The notes under the pieces are model-generated. The model was not told where the DNA came from. It did no database searches and saw only the letters and a list, made by a program, of their open reading frames with translations. The position numbers were made by a program, and so were the translations under genes. From positions 1 through 49,595 of the forward strand of contig QYQN01000156.1 in assembly GCA_007280895.1 (NCBI GenBank): a stretch of DNA of 49,595 bases, in the 5' to 3' direction. Source of the DNA: Methylococcaceae bacterium (lineage in GTDB: Bacteria; Pseudomonadota; Gammaproteobacteria; Methylococcales; Methylomonadaceae). Below, piece by piece: positions 38,278 to 47,704 of the stretch. How positions within the stretch are numbered: position 1 is the stretch's first letter; each line of letters opens with the position of its first letter.

Positions 38278-38562
38278 AGCGGTGATCCTGCGTAAGAGCG
38301 AGAAAATATAAGGTATAGTGTAACCGATTATTTTTAGTGTGTTAACGTTGTGGGCGCGTCAATAATTATGTTAGAAATATTGTCGCGTCGTTTGCGTGTG
38401 AAGGAACTGTTTAACTTTAGGGTGCGTGCATGATCCGGCAGTGTGTCTGGGGGCAGAGCTGCCGAGAGTATTGAATGAATGAGGTGTTGGTTATGCCAAA
38501 AGGCAGAGGTATTGTGTGAAACACTAATAGCCGTCTTAGCAACGCCAGTTTTTACCCAAAAA
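38278..38562. other. Upstream region of the permease-dab operon
   Basis: About 285 nt between the permease start and the terminator of the cold-shock gene. It should hold the operon promoter (minus strand). A frame at 38334-38585 runs through the cold-shock terminator and is not credible. I see no clear operator. Confidence 0.4.
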
Positions 38563-38595
38563 AAAAGCTGTTGTGAAGTCATCACAACAGCTTTT
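38563..38595 (-). terminator. Intrinsic terminator of the cold-shock gene
   Basis: A perfect 14-bp stem AAAAGCTGTTGTGA (38563-38576) with TCACAACAGCTTTT (38582-38595), loop AGTCA. On the minus strand the stem is followed by a U run (A tract 38558-38566 on the plus strand). It begins 16 nt after the csp stop. Confidence 0.9.
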
Positions 38596-38610
38596 CGTTA
38601 TTATTTGAAC

Positions 38611-38814
38611 TTATCTTGGATCAACATTCGTTGCTGTTAAGCCTTTAGGACCCGTTTCAATTTCAAATGTTACTTTTTGTCCATCAGTTAAGGTTTTGAA
38701 GCCATCACCTAAAATAACAGAATGATGAACAAAAACATCTTCACCGCCGCCATCTGGAGCAATAAAACCAAAGCCTTTTGTGTTGTTAAACCACTTTACA
38801 GTGCCTGTTGCCAT
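38611..38814 (-). CDS. csp: Cold-shock protein, CspA family
   Basis: A 67-residue single cold-shock domain: [20 protein letters not shown] with RNP1 (KGFGFI) and RNP2 (VFVHH), ending [10 protein letters not shown]. Start ATG 38814 is preceded by gaggattcttgat; the open frame extends five codons upstream, but that part lacks a site. It binds single-stranded nucleic acid as an RNA chaperone. A long upstream stretch (38815-39218) could form the long 5' leader typical of temperature-responsive csp mRNAs. A strong terminator follows. Confidence 0.96.
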   Translation of the reverse strand: MATGTVKWFNNTKGFGFIAPDGGGEDVFVHHSVILGDGFKTLTDGQKVTFEIETGPKGLTATNVDPR

Positions 38815-39218
38815 ATCAAGAATCCTCAAAAAAATTTACGGTTAATTACAGACTTACAACATTGATAACCGGACAACCTGACTAAGCGAGACTTTCCACT
38901 GGTTCAACATCTTTACTCTGTTCAATGTAAATTGTACTGATATTTTTCGTTTGATGCTAGACATCCTCAGCAAAGATTAACAATTTTATTTCTTATCAAG
39001 GTTATTCTGATTCTGTAGTTTATCTAAATAAGTTTATAAAAAACAGATATTTATGACAAGCTATGCGAATAATTTTTAGTTATTATTGCTGTGGAATAGG
39101 TGCTTAAAATACGGTGTTAATAGTTAAATTAAGCATATATTTTCGATTTTACTGATGTAAAGAAGGTTGGTAAGGTTCATTATGGCAATCAATGTAAGTC
39201 AGGAATACAGGCTTATCC
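38815..39218. other. Upstream/leader region of the cold-shock gene
   Basis: 404 nt, very AT-rich, upstream of csp on the minus strand. A TACAAT-like -10 is present around 38934-38939 (minus strand), which would give a leader of about 120 nt. No gene seen. Confidence 0.4.
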
Positions 39219-39590
39219 CTAAGCTAAGGAGTGATAACAGGCGGGAGTGAAGCGAGGTGAGCAAATCGCCAAGAATATCAAATCTTCATCTGAATTATTA
39301 CTGATACGTTGTCGACAACCAGGGGGAATAAGTACCACAGAACCAGAACTAACTACTTGACCGGTTAACTCATCGACATCAACAACGCCGTGCCCAGCTA
39401 ATATGACATAGCGTTCAACTACATCAAGCAAATAATGCCAATGTGTCGTAACCCCTGGTTTAACCCGTGCTTGAGCAATAGAAACCTCTGCATCGTGTGT
39501 AGTATTAGATAGCTCTAAAATATAACAGCCTTCATCGAAGAAATATTCATTTTCAGGGGGGGTATGTAAAAGCAGGGCAGTAGTTAGCAT
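39219..39590 (-). CDS. Cupin domain protein
   Basis: A 123-residue single cupin barrel. Motif 1-like residues occur in VKPGVTTHWHYLLDVVERYVI, with His-x-His and a downstream Glu; motif 2 occurs in SSGSVVLIPPGCRQRISN. The divergent motif 2 (Arg instead of the usual His) leaves metal binding uncertain. It follows tsaB by 29 nt on the same strand and probably shares its transcript. Small-molecule binding or a minor enzymatic role is possible; no specific function can be assigned. Confidence 0.8.
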   Translation of the reverse strand: MLTTALLLHTPPENEYFFDEGCYILELSNTTHDAEVSIAQARVKPGVTTHWHYLLDVVERYVILAGHGVVDVDELTGQVVSSGSVVLIPPGCRQRISNNSDEDLIFLAICSPRFTPACYHSLA

Positions 39591-39619
39591 AGTTATAAAG
39601 AAATAATAAAAAATGACGG

Positions 39620-40315
39620 TTAGTTTCGTTCAGCTTCTTTTTTGGCCACGTTGTCACGCAAATACACGGGCAGGGCTAATTCTACGGGGACGGCGAGTTG
39701 CTGGCTAAAACCCATGACGCCACAGCGGGCAATGGCGCGGGCGCGTGGGAGTGCAGTGTGGTCATAGCCAAGTAATTGATCGCCTAAGTGTTCTTGCAGG
39801 ATGTTTGCATACGCTTGCCAGCCAGAACCTAAGCCTATTCCTGTTCCAGAATATGTTGGCACAGCAATATTCGCTGCCGAAGTGACGGCTTCGTGGCCCA
39901 GTAATTCTGCGTAGCCTAGTGCATTGCGTTGATACACCGCCCAGTAAATTTCACTCATGCGTGCGTCAAGGGCAACAAAGACCGTTGCGTAGTCATTATG
40001 ATAATCAAAATAATCTTGGGCGATGGCTTGCAACGTTGACACAGGAACAACGGCTAAATCCAAAGCAAAGGCAAGTCCTTGAATAACGCCCGAGGCAATG
40101 CGAACGCCTGTAAAAGAGCCAGGGCCACAGCCAAAAGCAAGCCCAGTTAAATCCTTTGGGTTTAAGCCGGCCGTATTGAGTAAATCCTCAAGCATCGGCA
40201 AAATAAGTTGGCTGTGCTTATTTTTAACAAGCTCAAAGCGTTCCGTCAGGATACCGTCAAGCCACAAGGCGGCCGAGCAAGCCTCAGTGGCAGTTTCTAC
40301 CGCTATTAATTTCAT
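39620..40315 (-). CDS. tsaB: tRNA t6A synthesis protein TsaB
   Basis: A 231-residue ASKHA-fold protein beginning MKLIAVETATEACSAALW, with HSQLILPMLEDLLNTAGL and the LAFGCGPGSFTGVRIASGVI block typical of TsaB/YeaZ. TsaB dimerises with TsaD and, with TsaE, transfers threonylcarbamoyl to A37 of ANN-decoding tRNAs. Its first codon overlaps the stop of the upstream helicase gene by 4 nt, the same order (dinG-like then tsaB) seen in other gammaproteobacteria. Confidence 0.94.
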   Translation of the reverse strand: MKLIAVETATEACSAALWLDGILTERFELVKNKHSQLILPMLEDLLNTAGLNPKDLTGLAFGCGPGSFTGVRIASGVIQGLAFALDLAVVPVSTLQAIAQDYFDYHNDYATVFVALDARMSEIYWAVYQRNALGYAELLGHEAVTSAANIAVPTYSGTGIGLGSGWQAYANILQEHLGDQLLGYDHTALPRARAIARCGVMGFSQQLAVPVELALPVYLRDNVAKKEAERN

Positions 40316-42258
40316 GATGAAGACGCATCCAATGTTAAAGGTGTGCTGCGAGTTTCGGCGAAAAAAGCATTGACCTCAGCAATATCACGGGTACGACGCA
40401 TCGGAGGCACGCTGTCTAAAAATTGTTGTCCATAGGCGCGTTTTAATAAGCGTGGGTCACAAATCATTAACACGCCTGTGTCATGTTCATCGCGAATTAA
40501 GCGTCCAATACCTTGCCGTAAAGCAATCACCGCTGCGGGGACTTGATAATCAAAAAAGGCATTACGCCCTTGTTGTGTCAGGGCATCTAAACGCGCTTTA
40601 AGAACGGGATCATGTGGGGAGGCAAAGGGTAATTTATCAATGATCACACAGGACAAGGCTTCGCCACGCACATCTACGCCTTCCCAAAAGCTAGACGTGC
40701 CTAATAATACGGCATGTGGTGTTTTTTTAAATTTTTCCAATAATAGACTTTTAGGTTGCGAACCTTGGACTAATAGTGGGTAATCAAGCTGATCTTTTAA
40801 TAAACTTTCTGCTTGTTTAAGCGCGCGATGACTTGTAAATAAAAAAAACGCACGGCCTTGGCTGGCTTGCAATACGGGCAAAGCAAACGGAATGATTAAC
40901 GGGATAAAGTTAGGATCAGAGGGCTGAGGCAGGCCTTTAGGATGATAAAATAAGGATTGTTGTGCGTAATCAAACGGACTATCCCAGCACGCACTGGTTG
41001 CATCGCTTAAGCCTAAGTGCTGAGCAAAGTGCTCAAATGATTGGGCAACGCTAAGGGTTGCCGAGGTAAAAATCCACGTCGCTTTATGATGCTGCATAAA
41101 CAGTTTAAATTCATGGGCAATGTCTAAAGGTGTTCTGCTTAAGGTAAAGGATTTTCTATGCACTTCGTACCAACGAATCCATTTATCATCCTGCTCGCTT
41201 AAAATGCCCTGCAAGAGAAGTTGCAGAGCTTCGGCGCGTTTAAAGCAATTATCCAAGCCTTTAGATTTCACTGAGGCTAATAACAGCTGCTGTGTCAGTA
41301 AGCGCAATTGCTCATTAAGACTAGCAAAACTTGCCATAATTTGCGGTTCAGATGCGAGTTCCTGCCACGCACCACGTTTAAGTTCTATGCCTAAGGCAAG
41401 TCTAGCCGTTTTGACTTCGTGCTCAAGGTTCTCGCAGGCGCTGCGTAAGTCTGGTAAATCGGTGGCATCAGAAAAAAATTCAATGAGCGTGTCTTGGCAA
41501 AGATCGGTTAATTGTTTGCCACCAAGGTGCATGCCTAAAAAGTTAGAAGCGGTGTCTGCCAATTGATGCGCTTCATCAATGATAATCACTTCTGCATGGG
41601 GCAATAATTCCCCGAAACCATTGTCACGGATCGACCAGTCAGCGCACAGCAAATGATGGTTAATGACTAAAATATCGCTTTCTTGGGCTTTTTTGCGTGC
41701 CTTCATTAAAAAGCATTCTGCATAATCATCGCAGTCCTGACCTAAACAATTGTCTACCGTAGAGGTAGCTTGATACCAAATGGGGTCATGTTCGGGCACA
41801 TCGGCCATTTCAGAGACATCGCCTGTTTTCGTGCGCCCAGCCCAACGCCCAATTTTTTGCAAAGCCAAGGCTTCTTCTTTAGCAAAGCCAATCGGACTCG
41901 CCTGAGCATTTTTTAAGCGTAATAGACATAAATAGTTACTGCGCCCTTTTAATAAAGCAGCAAAAAAAGGCTGTTGTAAGGCTTTGCGTAATAACGGTAA
42001 GTCTTTGTTAAATAGCTGGTCTTGAAGGTTTTTAGTGCCAGTAGAGACCAGTATTTTTTTGCCAGAAAGCACAGCAGGCACCAAGTAAGCAAAAGTTTTA
42101 CCCGTGCCCGTGCCGGCCTCAGCAATAAAATGGTGGTTGGATTCAATTGCATGGCTAATCGCTTCAGCCATGTCAATTTGTGCTTGCCTAGGTTGATAGC
42201 CTTTAATGGTTTTAGCTAACGCCCCCGAAGGGCTAAAAAAGGAAATTAACGCAGTCAT
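40312..42258 (-). CDS. yoaA: DinG/YoaA-family ATP-dependent DNA helicase
   Basis: A 648-residue superfamily 2, XPD/DinG-type helicase. Walker A AEAGTGTGKTFAYLVP; motif Ia VSTGTKNLQDQLF; an Fe-S cluster cysteine set (C in NYLCLLRLK, then DNCLGQDCDDYAECFL); DEAH in IIIDEAHQLAD; motif III TSATLS; motif V-VI region GTSSFWEGVDVRG and QGIGRLIRDEHD. The length and neighbouring tsaB match YoaA (which in E. coli works with HolC at stalled forks) rather than the ~715-residue DinG with different spacing. It is the first gene in the yoaA-tsaB-cupin run. Confidence 0.93.
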   Translation of the reverse strand: MTALISFFSPSGALAKTIKGYQPRQAQIDMAEAISHAIESNHHFIAEAGTGTGKTFAYLVPAVLSGKKILVSTGTKNLQDQLFNKDLPLLRKALQQPFFAALLKGRSNYLCLLRLKNAQASPIGFAKEEALALQKIGRWAGRTKTGDVSEMADVPEHDPIWYQATSTVDNCLGQDCDDYAECFLMKARKKAQESDILVINHHLLCADWSIRDNGFGELLPHAEVIIIDEAHQLADTASNFLGMHLGGKQLTDLCQDTLIEFFSDATDLPDLRSACENLEHEVKTARLALGIELKRGAWQELASEPQIMASFASLNEQLRLLTQQLLLASVKSKGLDNCFKRAEALQLLLQGILSEQDDKWIRWYEVHRKSFTLSRTPLDIAHEFKLFMQHHKATWIFTSATLSVAQSFEHFAQHLGLSDATSACWDSPFDYAQQSLFYHPKGLPQPSDPNFIPLIIPFALPVLQASQGRAFFLFTSHRALKQAESLLKDQLDYPLLVQGSQPKSLLLEKFKKTPHAVLLGTSSFWEGVDVRGEALSCVIIDKLPFASPHDPVLKARLDALTQQGRNAFFDYQVPAAVIALRQGIGRLIRDEHDTGVLMICDPRLLKRAYGQQFLDSVPPMRRTRDIAEVNAFFAETRSTPLTLDASSS

Positions 42259-43181
42259 ATTAAAGGTATAAGTTAAGGGAAAGAAAAGGCCTAGCGTTTA
42301 GCGCGTAATCAATAGCACGAGTAATAATAACTAAAATACGTTCAACGTGTCGGCAAAAGTATTGATAATAATGTAAGTAGTTATCTCCCGCTTCTTTCAG
42401 GACGTAGTCAAAAGGCAAAAGGGGAGGTTTATTTAAAACAATTGCCCCTTTTACTTCCCTACAAAAAAGAAGGGTTTAATTAAGTGCCATAAAATATAGA
42501 TCATAAAAATAAGGACGTATTTTATGTTTTGGCATACAATTACCACAAAACAGGTCAAGTTAAGCACGGTTTTAATGTGTCTTAAGCGAGGTTCCGCGTA
42601 AAGCCACTTGGTGTAAATAATTGCTCGGGAATCAAATCAAATAGTGTCTTACATGTTAGGTAGAATAACTAGCCTACCAAGGGGTAAACAGCTTTATTAA
42701 AAGATGTTATTTTTAGGCGCAGCGTGCAATTAAATGCTCAAAATAGATAAAAATTCATAATCAAGCAACACATGGGTGGGTAAAATACTATTTGGCCTGA
42801 TATTTTGTTGCATCAAAGCAATAGCTTTAATTTAACGTCATTATGTCTTTGCAATGTTGCTTAGTTAGCAACTCTTTCCCATGCACACTTACGCCTACAA
42901 ATTGTAAAAAACTGTTCAATTGCTTAGTTTTAAGCTATGCTAAATCAGTGTTTTTATACATTAACTATAGTTATAAGTATTTTTAAACAGGCTAACCAAA
43001 TTAGGTCGCTGTTGCTTTTAAGGGAATGTTTAAATCAAGTAAAAGCGAAACGAGTGCTTATTACTGTTTGTTTTTTTAAATTCATTCTTAAATCAAGAAG
43101 GAGTTATTCAGTATCTGTATAGATGTTCATTTCATGTTGTATTGTGTTTAATTTTATTTTTTTCTTTTTAGGATATTAGGT
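42259..43181. other. 923-nt non-coding region upstream of the repeat-rich protein gene
   Basis: No supported protein gene. It holds the upstream region of the yoaA-tsaB operon (minus) and a long leader for the gene at 43182 (plus). Seen: an AAAAGGGG/CCCCTTTT inverted repeat near 42418-42454 with a long loop; AT-rich stretches; and an AAGGAG at 43098-43103, well before the start at 43182, followed by a short hydrophobic frame. A frame at 42937-43122 has no usable start site and odd composition. Long leaders that stabilise mRNA are common ahead of S-layer genes; that use here is inference. Confidence 0.5.
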
Positions 43182-46100
43182 ATGGCTATTAAAACATTCA
43201 CCTCAGTTGTAGATTACAAGGCTGGAAAAAAAACGCTTGGCTCAGATACAGCAAGCGTTACTGACACAGCAGCAAACATTCAAGCAGGACTCGCAGCGTT
43301 ATTAACTGACCCATTTGTTTCCTCTATTAGTACTTCTGATCAAGGTGCTTTAACAATTGTTGCGCGTCAGTATTCATTAGATACAACAATTCTTGAGAAA
43401 GTATCAGCCGACGATAATATTGTTATTAGAGGCGATTCTGCGAATGTGCAAAAAAATTACGATGCTTTGTTACTCAGCGATAAAGTTGATAGCATTGTTT
43501 TATCAACAAATAAACTATCTATCACTGCTGCACAAGCTCTTAACGACGCAACTGCCGATAAAGTAAGTGTTGCAACTAAAATAACCGTAAGTGATAGCAG
43601 TGCAAACATTAACACTAACCTAGATGCACTGTTTGAAAGCGCAATGGTTGATGTTATTGATTCTAAAGAAAATGCAACAGCAATCAATTTAAGCTTGGCG
43701 CAGTACACCACGGCTAACATGGCTAAATTAGTTAAAGGCGACAATTTAGTGATAAGCGGCACAAGCGCTGAATTACAAGCTAAATTAGCAGATTTATTTG
43801 CTGGAAAATTTACCGCCATCAATTCTTCAGAAGATACAGTAGCCATCGACATTACAGCGGCACAAGCATTAAACGCGACTTACCTTGCCAAATTACAAGC
43901 AGCAGATACTATCAATTTAGTATTAACCAGTGCTAATTCAAGTTTAACCGCTGCACAAAAAGCCGCTTTAGTTGCTGAAACTAAAATTGATACCTTTACC
44001 AATGCTTATACGTTAACAGCTAACAAAACATACGTTGATGAAGGTTCAGCTGTCGTATTTACAGTAAGCTCAGTTTTGCCAGTTAAAGCAGACACAGTGT
44101 TAACGTTTAACGTTCAAGGTGATAGTACTAAAGTTAAAGAAGCAACAGCAGGTTTAGATTTTACCCCAGTAAGTGGCACAGTGACTTTAGCTGCAGGTGC
44201 ATCGTCAGCAACGTTTACGGTAAATACTGCAGCTGATTTCTTAACAAGCGAAGGTTTAGAAGCGTTTAAAGTATCGTTGTTTGATTCTGACTTTAACGCT
44301 ATCGGTACTAAAAGTGTTGTTATTATTGATAACGCTACAAATGTTTCTACTGAAGGGACAACTTATACGTTGACGACCAATATAGATAACTTTACTGGTA
44401 CTGCTAATAATGATGTTTTTAATGGTGTACCTTCAACGCTAGATAAAATTGCAGGGGCAAGTGGTTCGGATACTCTGAATTTTACTAATAGTGCTGCAAT
44501 AGATACTACTACTGCTGCTAGTTTTACGGTTTCTAGTATTGAAAATGTAAATTTTGAATCTCTTGCTGGGGTCACTACAAATACAACTGGTTGGGGTGTG
44601 ACATCATTAAATATTAGTAACGCAACAGCTGGGGATATCGTAGCTACTGCTGATATAACAACTGCTGTTACGGCTACAAATGCATTTACAACAGGTGCTG
44701 TTACATTAACGGGTGGTTTAACTCAAACAGTTACATCTAAAGGTGCGGTAACATTATCTGGTTCAACAGGTGCAATTACTGTTAATGAGACAGCAATGGC
44801 GACTGCTAATTTATCTATTAAGGGTGGATCAACTGTTGCAGTGACGGCTGTAGGTACAACTTCCGGTACTATTACAATAGGCACTACTACTGCGCCAACA
44901 GGTGTTGTAACCGTATCTGAAACTTCATCATTAACAAGCACTGGCACTACAGGTGCAATTTCTGTAACAGGTGGTTCAACCGTAACTGTTGCACAAGTAG
45001 CTCAACCTACTGTTAATACAACCACAACTCAAAGTGCTGTAACGGTTATTGGAACAGCGGCTACCTCTGCTGTAACTGTCAATCAAACGACACCAGCCAC
45101 AGCAAGTGTAACCTTAGCGGGCGTTGCAAATGGTGCGGTTACAATTACTGACGTCAATTCTGCTTCTTTAACAGCAGCTGGCACAATCACTTCTGTTAGT
45201 TTAAATAACTTTGGGGCAGCTGTTGTCAATTCTAATGCTTTATCAACAGTAACGTTAGCAGGCACAGGAACAAGTTTTACGCAAACTTTAGGTGCTTTAA
45301 CAACACCAACAGTTACTGCTGAAACGTTAAATTTAAATGGCTTCACTACTACTACTACAGGTGCAGTTGCTTTAGGTGCAGTGCCAAAAACAGTAGCCAT
45401 CGTGTCTGGTTCTGCAGCAAATACAATCGCTACTTTAACCGCAGCGAATGCAACAGCATTAAATCTAAGTGGAACTAAAGCGTTAACAATTACTGCTGAT
45501 ACCTTAGCGTCTTCAGCTGTCATTACAAGCACAAGCACAGCAGATGTAACGTTAAGCCAAGAGTTAACCGTTAATCAACAATATGTTGGTACGCTATCTT
45601 CTGGTGTTGATACGATTGGTGTCGCAGTCTCTTTTGCAAAAGCTATCTCAACAGGTGCAGGGAATGATACGGTAACTTACGGTGGTGCAGCTGCAACAGG
45701 CGGTTCAATTGATGCGGGTGATAATACCGATACGCTTGTTATGACACGTGCAAATGCTGTCACTGCAACAGCTGCAAGTACTTTTGCTGGTACAGTGTCT
45801 AATTTTGAAGTGTTAAGTTTAAGTGATGCAGCGGGTGCGGCAGCAATTAATATGCTCAATGCTGATGGTATCAACAGTTTGAAAGTGGCTGGTTCAAGTG
45901 CTGCGTTAACTGTAACCAATGCAGCAGCTGATTTTACCTTTACACAAACAGCGGCTACGTCAGTTGCGGGTTCCATTGCATTAGCTACAGCTACAGGAAC
46001 AAGTGATAATGTAAATCTTGTATTTACTGCGACTGATGGTTTTACAAATACCGCTGCATACACCATTCCTAGTGTTGAAAGCTTAACTATTACAACTGCT

Positions 46101-47492
46101 GATAGTAATACAACAACAAATACTGTTGCTTTTGTTGCACCGATTACAGCAACATCTGCTAAAACAGTTACCGTTTCAGGTGCTGTGGGTATTGATTTGA
46201 CAGGCTTAACTGCGACTACCTTAACTTCATTAGATGCCTCTGGTTTAACAGGTACTAGCACTGTAGGCGGTTTAGTTTGGACATCAGGTGCTACAACTGC
46301 AGCAGTTACAGTTAAAGGTTCAGCAGTTGGAACAAATGTTGTGACCTTATCTGCAGCAACTGTAGCGGCTACTTATGTAGGTGGAACAGGCGCTGATACT
46401 GTGACAATCGGCAATGCCTTGGCAAATACCATCACTTTAGGTAATGGTACAAACAGTATTGTTGGGGCTGCATCAGGTAACAACACTGTTACTGGTGGTA
46501 CAGGTGACGATACCTTTACAACAGCAACAACTGGTAATAACACAGTAAACTTCGGTGATGGTGCAAATGCCTTTACTGCAACGACTGGAAATAATATTTA
46601 TACTGGTGGTGCAGGCGTTGATACAGTAATAGTAGGTAATGGTGCCAATACAATCACAACGGGTGCGGGTAACGATGGCGTTACTATAGGCACTGGTAAT
46701 AATACAATCGTATTAGGTGATGGCGATAATACCGTTACTGGAGTTGCATCAGGTAACAATAATGTTACTGGTGGTGCAGGTGCAGATACCTTTACAACAG
46801 CAACAGCAGGTAATAACACAGTAAGCTTCGGTGATGGTGCAAATGCCTTTACTGCAACAACTGGAAACAATACTTATACTGGTGGTGCAGGTGCTGATAC
46901 AGTAAATGTTACAACAGGAAATAACACTATTACTCTTGGTGATGGTGTAAATAGCTTTACTGCAACCACTGGCAATAATAATGTTACAGGTGGTGCAGGT
47001 ATTGATACAGTAACCGTCACAAGTGGCAATAACATAATTACTACTGGTGCAGGTAACGATATCATTACTGTAGGATCTGGTATGAATACAATTACTGCTG
47101 GTTTAGGTAACGATACTATTAAATTTAATACGGCGATACTTAGTGCAAATGCTTTCAGTACAATTGTTGATGCTGCAGTAGGTGATAAAGTTGAATTTGT
47201 AGATGGTGGCTTAACCCTAGGCACGCCAACCTTTGCAACAACGAAAGTAGCCTTAGGTGACACTGCTGTTTTTCTTGATTATTTAAATGCAGCTGTGGTT
47301 ACTTCACTAGATAATTCTACTAATTCAAACTTTGCATGGTTTCAATATAGTGGAAATACTTATATTGTTGCTGATAATTCATCTGCGAGCACATTCGAAA
47401 ATGTTGATGATTCGGTTGTTAAATTAACTGGTCTTATTACTGTTAATGGCTTCACTGGTACATCAGGTGATGCAACATTTGTTTTAGCATAA
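43182..47492 (+). CDS. Repeat-rich RTX/S-layer-like secreted protein with Calx-beta domain
   Basis: A 1436-residue Thr/Ala/Val/Gly/Asn-rich protein in which I see no cysteine. Domains: residues 1-~280, about four repeats of a ~65-residue module (pattern SSANINTNLDALF and TSAELQAKLADLFAGK) also seen in alphaproteobacterial and cyanobacterial surface proteins; ~283-375 Calx-beta (YVDEGSAVVFTV, FTPVSGTVTLAAGASSATF); ~395-1080 beta-sandwich or S-layer-like Thr-rich repeats; ~1086-1316 beta-roll GGxGxD-like repeats (GGTGDDTF, GAGNDGVTIG); and a C-terminal ~100-residue hydrophobic-ended segment (DATFVLA) like type I secretion signals. There is no N-terminal signal peptide. Surface-layer or adhesin role and calcium binding are inferred. 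No T1SS gene is nearby. Confidence 0.8.
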   Translation: MAIKTFTSVVDYKAGKKTLGSDTASVTDTAANIQAGLAALLTDPFVSSISTSDQGALTIVARQYSLDTTILEKVSADDNIVIRGDSANVQKNYDALLLSDKVDSIVLSTNKLSITAAQALNDATADKVSVATKITVSDSSANINTNLDALFESAMVDVIDSKENATAINLSLAQYTTANMAKLVKGDNLVISGTSAELQAKLADLFAGKFTAINSSEDTVAIDITAAQALNATYLAKLQAADTINLVLTSANSSLTAAQKAALVAETKIDTFTNAYTLTANKTYVDEGSAVVFTVSSVLPVKADTVLTFNVQGDSTKVKEATAGLDFTPVSGTVTLAAGASSATFTVNTAADFLTSEGLEAFKVSLFDSDFNAIGTKSVVIIDNATNVSTEGTTYTLTTNIDNFTGTANNDVFNGVPSTLDKIAGASGSDTLNFTNSAAIDTTTAASFTVSSIENVNFESLAGVTTNTTGWGVTSLNISNATAGDIVATADITTAVTATNAFTTGAVTLTGGLTQTVTSKGAVTLSGSTGAITVNETAMATANLSIKGGSTVAVTAVGTTSGTITIGTTTAPTGVVTVSETSSLTSTGTTGAISVTGGSTVTVAQVAQPTVNTTTTQSAVTVIGTAATSAVTVNQTTPATASVTLAGVANGAVTITDVNSASLTAAGTITSVSLNNFGAAVVNSNALSTVTLAGTGTSFTQTLGALTTPTVTAETLNLNGFTTTTTGAVALGAVPKTVAIVSGSAANTIATLTAANATALNLSGTKALTITADTLASSAVITSTSTADVTLSQELTVNQQYVGTLSSGVDTIGVAVSFAKAISTGAGNDTVTYGGAAATGGSIDAGDNTDTLVMTRANAVTATAASTFAGTVSNFEVLSLSDAAGAAAINMLNADGINSLKVAGSSAALTVTNAAADFTFTQTAATSVAGSIALATATGTSDNVNLVFTATDGFTNTAAYTIPSVESLTITTADSNTTTNTVAFVAPITATSAKTVTVSGAVGIDLTGLTATTLTSLDASGLTGTSTVGGLVWTSGATTAAVTVKGSAVGTNVVTLSAATVAATYVGGTGADTVTIGNALANTITLGNGTNSIVGAASGNNTVTGGTGDDTFTTATTGNNTVNFGDGANAFTATTGNNIYTGGAGVDTVIVGNGANTITTGAGNDGVTIGTGNNTIVLGDGDNTVTGVASGNNNVTGGAGADTFTTATAGNNTVSFGDGANAFTATTGNNTYTGGAGADTVNVTTGNNTITLGDGVNSFTATTGNNNVTGGAGIDTVTVTSGNNIITTGAGNDIITVGSGMNTITAGLGNDTIKFNTAILSANAFSTIVDAAVGDKVEFVDGGLTLGTPTFATTKVALGDTAVFLDYLNAAVVTSLDNSTNSNFAWFQYSGNTYIVADNSSASTFENVDDSVVKLTGLITVNGFTGTSGDATFVLA
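46470..46628 (+). repeat. 159-bp internal direct repeat, copy A
   Basis: Starts gcatcaggtaacaa and ends gttgatacagta; encodes SGNNTVTGGTGDDTFT and downstream repeat units of the beta-roll. It is nearly identical to 46746-46904, exactly 276 nt downstream, with about a dozen scattered differences. This is an in-frame duplication of beta-roll units. Confidence 0.85.
46746..46904 (+). repeat. 159-bp internal direct repeat, copy B
   Basis: Second copy of the duplicated beta-roll segment in the same gene, with the same frame and length as copy A. The 276-nt spacing is a multiple of three, so recombination between the copies would delete or add 92 residues without breaking the frame. Confidence 0.85.
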
Positions 47493-47562
47493 ATCATAAT
47501 ATTGTTGGGTAGAGACAGTTTTTTTGTTAATGCCAAATATATAAGTATGTAATATGTGGATA

Positions 47563-47599
47563 AAAACCGTCCTTAGGAAACTAAGGGCGGTTTTTTTTT
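47563..47599 (+). terminator. Strong intrinsic terminator of the repeat-rich gene
   Basis: AAAACCGTCCTTAG (47563-47576) pairs with CTAAGGGCGGTTTT (47581-47594), loop GAAA, followed by a run of T to 47599. One G-U or mismatch position in the stem. It lies 70 nt after the stop codon at 47492. Confidence 0.9.
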
Positions 47600-47704
47600 G
47601 AAAGTAAAATTATGTAAAAAATAAAATGACCAAAAAGCAGTCGCATTGCTTTTAGGTGTGTAATGTCGGTAAAATCTAAAATATTAAAATCAATGGAGTA
47701 ACTA

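Noticed and set aside
38334-38585. 83-codon minus-strand frame after csp
   Set aside because: It begins inside the stem of the csp terminator and has no ribosome binding site.
42937-43122. 61-codon frame in the leader of the repeat-rich gene
   Set aside because: No start signal; hydrophobic, Ile/Leu/Lys-rich composition expected of AT-rich non-coding DNA.
45677-47263. Long antisense frames (up to 194 codons) under the repeat-rich gene
   Set aside because: Val/Ala/Pro-only composition is the mirror of Thr/Gly/Asn codons on the other strand; no ribosome binding sites.
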